From positions 1 through 33,290 of the forward strand of contig NZ_JAILYJ010000030.1 in the NCBI RefSeq assembly GCF_019793465.1: a DNA stretch of 33,290 bases. The letters run 5' to 3'. This DNA is from Rhizobium croatiense. GTDB lineage: Bacteria; Pseudomonadota; Alphaproteobacteria; Rhizobiales; Rhizobiaceae. Positions 31,327 to 33,290 of the stretch are shown here, one piece after another. Under the pieces are notes generated by a model. The model made no database searches. It had not been told where the DNA came from and was given only the letters and a program-made list of their open reading frames with translations. The position numbers and the translations under genes are program-made. The first letter of the stretch is position 1. Each line of letters opens with the position of its first letter.

Positions 31327-33006
31327 ATGCCGTCAATCAAATCCGATATCGAAATCGCGCGCGCGGCGACCAAGAAGCCGATCTTCGAGATCGGAGCAAA
31401 ACTCGGCATACCGGCCGATCAGCTCGCTCCTTACGGCCACGACAAGGCCAAGGTCAGCGCCGAGTTCATCGCGGCGCAGGCGGGCAAGAAAGATGGCAGG
31501 CTGATCCTCGTCACGGCGATCAACCCGACGCCGGCAGGCGAGGGTAAGACGACCACGACGGTCGGGCTCGGCGACGGGCTGAACCGGATCGGCAAGAAGG
31601 CCATCATCTGCATACGCGAGGCTTCTCTCGGTCCCTGCTTCGGCGTCAAGGGCGGGGCGGCCGGCGGCGGTTATGCGCAGGTCGTGCCGATGGAAGACAT
31701 CAATCTGCATTTCACCGGCGATTTCCATGCGATCACCTCGGCGCACAATCTGCTGGCGGCAATGATCGACAACCACATCTATTGGGGCAACGAAGAGAAT
31801 ATCGACATCCGCCGCATCGCCTGGCGGCGGGTCATGGACATGAACGACAGGGCGCTCAGGAGCATGGTCTCCTCGCTCGGCGGCGTCGCCAACGGCTTCC
31901 CGCGCCAAGGCGGGTTCGACATCACCGTCGCCTCCGAGGTGATGGCGATCCTCTGTCTCGCCACCGACCTGAAAGATCTGGAGCGGCGGCTCGGCGATAT
32001 CATCATCGGCTATCGCTTCGACAGGACGCCGGTGCATGCGCGCGACCTGAAGGCCGACGGCGCAATGGCGGTGCTGCTCAAGGATGCGATGCAGCCGAAC
32101 CTCGTGCAGACGCTGGAGAACAATCCCGCTTTCGTGCATGGCGGCCCTTTCGCCAATATTGCCCATGGCTGCAATTCGGTCACGGCGACGAAGACGGCGC
32201 TGAAGCTTGCCGACTACGTGGTGACGGAAGCAGGTTTCGGGGCGGATCTCGGCGCCGAGAAATTCTTCGACATCAAATGCCGCAAGGCCGGGCTGAAGCC
32301 GGATGCGGCGGTCATCGTCGCGACGGTCAGGGCGCTGAAGATGAATGGCGGGGTGAAAAAAGAGGAGCTCGGCACGGAGGATGTCGCGGCGCTGAAGAAG
32401 GGCTGCGCCAATCTCGGCCGGCACGTCGCCAATGTGCGCCGTTTCGGCGTGCCCGTGGTCGTCGCGATCAACCATTTCGTCTCGGACACCGACGCCGAGA
32501 TCGCGGCGCTGAAGGAATTCGTCTCGCGGCTCGGCGCCGAGGCGATCCTCTGCCAGCACTGGGCGAAGGGTTCGGCCGGCATCGAGGAACTGGCGCACAA
32601 GGTGGTGGAACTGGCCGAATCGGGCCAGGCGAAGTTCCAGCCGCTCTATGGTGACGACATTTCGCTGTTCGAGAAGATCGAGATCGTCGCCTCGAAGATC
32701 TACCATGCCGGCGAGGTGACGGCCGACAAGGCGGTGCGCGATCAGCTGCAGACATGGGAGGAGCAGGGCTACGGCAAGCTGCCGGTCTGCATGGCTAAGA
32801 CGCAATATTCCTTCTCCACCGATCCGAACCTGCGCGGCGCGCCGGAAGGACATATCGTTCCCGTGCGCGAGGTGCGGCTTTCGGCCGGCGCCGGTTTTGT
32901 CGTCGCCATCACCGGCGAGATCATGACGATGCCCGGCCTGCCGAAATCACCATCGGCGGAGCGGATTTTCCTGAACGACCAGGGTTATATTGAGGGGTTG
33001 TTCTGA
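31327..33006 (+). CDS. fhs: Formate-tetrahydrofolate ligase
   Basis: ATP-dependent synthesis of 10-formyl-tetrahydrofolate from formate and THF, feeding purine synthesis and one-carbon metabolism. 559 residues, the normal length. The P-loop PTPAGEGKTT is at 67-76. FTHFS signatures follow: REASLGPCFGVKGGAAGGGYAQVVPMEDINLHFTGD in part (about 97-132), and GPFANIAHGCNS. The C-terminus ends YIEGLF. RBS GGAGGGGAG lies just before the ATG. Monocistronic, followed by palindromic repeats. Confidence 0.97.
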   Translation: MPSIKSDIEIARAATKKPIFEIGAKLGIPADQLAPYGHDKAKVSAEFIAAQAGKKDGRLILVTAINPTPAGEGKTTTTVGLGDGLNRIGKKAIICIREASLGPCFGVKGGAAGGGYAQVVPMEDINLHFTGDFHAITSAHNLLAAMIDNHIYWGNEENIDIRRIAWRRVMDMNDRALRSMVSSLGGVANGFPRQGGFDITVASEVMAILCLATDLKDLERRLGDIIIGYRFDRTPVHARDLKADGAMAVLLKDAMQPNLVQTLENNPAFVHGGPFANIAHGCNSVTATKTALKLADYVVTEAGFGADLGAEKFFDIKCRKAGLKPDAAVIVATVRALKMNGGVKKEELGTEDVAALKKGCANLGRHVANVRRFGVPVVVAINHFVSDTDAEIAALKEFVSRLGAEAILCQHWAKGSAGIEELAHKVVELAESGQAKFQPLYGDDISLFEKIEIVASKIYHAGEVTADKAVRDQLQTWEEQGYGKLPVCMAKTQYSFSTDPNLRGAPEGHIVPVREVRLSAGAGFVVAITGEIMTMPGLPKSPSAERIFLNDQGYIEGLF

Positions 33007-33025
33007 TCTGGCGTGTGACGGTTTC

Positions 33026-33185
33026 CCCTTCTCCCCTCGGGGAGAACGTGCCCGTAGGGCGGATGAGGGGGCGGCGAAACCGGTCTCTTAATATGTGCCG
33101 GCTTTGAACACGCTGGCATCGTCTCGGCTGTGTTCAGAGCGCTGGAAACGGGGTTGCGTGTGACCCCCTCATCCGCCTGCCGGCA
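33026..33185. repeat. RIME-like composite of intergenic palindromes after fhs
   Basis: TTCTCCCC-TCG-GGGGAGAA (about 33029-33045), GCCC-GTA-GGGC (33050-33060), TGAACAC (33105-33111) with GTGTTCA (33130-33136), and GATGAGGGGG (33062-33071) with CCCCCTCATC (33164-33173). The outer pair encloses the rest. These motifs resemble the RIME family of rhizobia. The first hairpin lies 23 bases past the fhs stop and may end its transcript. Confidence 0.65.
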
Positions 33186-33188
33186 CCT

Positions 33189-33286
33189 TTGTAACTTCCC
33201 TTTACCCGCTATTGGCGTAGTACTGCCTGTTGCGGTGGCGGATGGAAGACCGTTGCACCTTTGGGACCCCAAGCCCGTGGGAGAGC
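33189..33286 (-). repeat. Inverted partner of the segment at the start of the window
   Basis: Read on the minus strand from 33286, the sequence starts GCTCTCCCACGGGCTT, reaches CACCGCAA at 33237-33230 and AAGTTACAA at 33197-33189. It aligns to 28-123 of the window as described there. It directly adjoins the RIME-like palindromes and continues beyond the window end. No function is recognised. Confidence 0.45.
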
Positions 33287-33290
33287 CTGG

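Noticed and set aside
31333..32853. 506-codon minus-strand frame antisense to fhs
   Set aside because: Shadow of fhs, whose signatures and length are complete on the plus strand.
1..33290. CRISPR array, insertion sequence or prophage
   Set aside because: No regularly spaced repeats, transposase, integrase or phage structural genes were seen; the repeats present are short palindromic intergenic elements.

Overview
The window looks like chromosomal DNA of a fast-growing rhizobium, most likely Rhizobium (R. leguminosarum / R. etli group). The evidence is the divergent glnII-gstI pair, a choline choXWV operon, a NolR-like ArsR regulator, an AglA-type alpha-glucosidase, high-GC coding sequence and several palindromic intergenic elements of the kind that litter Rhizobium genomes. 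Most genes have good ribosome binding sites and short operonic gaps. I see no phage, plasmid-transfer, CRISPR, rRNA or tRNA genes.

Layout. 168-1780: an OhrR/MarR-type redox regulator whose frame is broken by one extra base, divergent from a secreted HSL-type esterase, with repeated ATCG-N4-CGAT-like operator sequences between them. 1875-3056: a GT4 glycosyltransferase. 3297-4935: glutamine synthetase II (glnII) and its divergent translational inhibitor gstI, sharing a control region in which a sigma-54 promoter and two tandem NtrC-type boxes can be read. 5020-6461: a KDG-kinase-like sugar kinase and a small secreted protein. 6801-12256: a complete oligopeptide importer operon, oppABCDF. 12542-14643: an alpha-glucosidase that meets a RelE-type toxin-antitoxin pair tail to tail. 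14702-17621: adenine deaminase and an orphan branched-chain amino-acid-type binding protein. 18085-20403: an HD-GYP phosphodiesterase and an omega-amino acid:pyruvate aminotransferase. 20674-24801: the NolR-like regulator, a HugZ-like flavin/heme-type protein and the choline importer choXWV. 25038-28148: thymidine kinase, an unrecognised coiled-coil protein and a DUF2333 membrane protein. 28149-31160: gene debris, a LuxR-type solo regulator, and a divergent secreted protein made of two diverged copies of a ClpP/COG3904-like domain. 31327-33006: formate-tetrahydrofolate ligase.

Functionally this is a nutrient-scavenging and nitrogen-control neighbourhood: peptide, amino acid, choline and alpha-glucoside use, purine and thymidine salvage, one-carbon supply, and ammonium assimilation under nitrogen control. 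The least explained items are a pair of related, inverted segments at the two ends of the window, the tandem ClpP-like exoprotein next to a LuxR solo, the frameshifted OhrR beside an esterase rather than ohr, and a coiled-coil gene of unknown role next to thymidine kinase.
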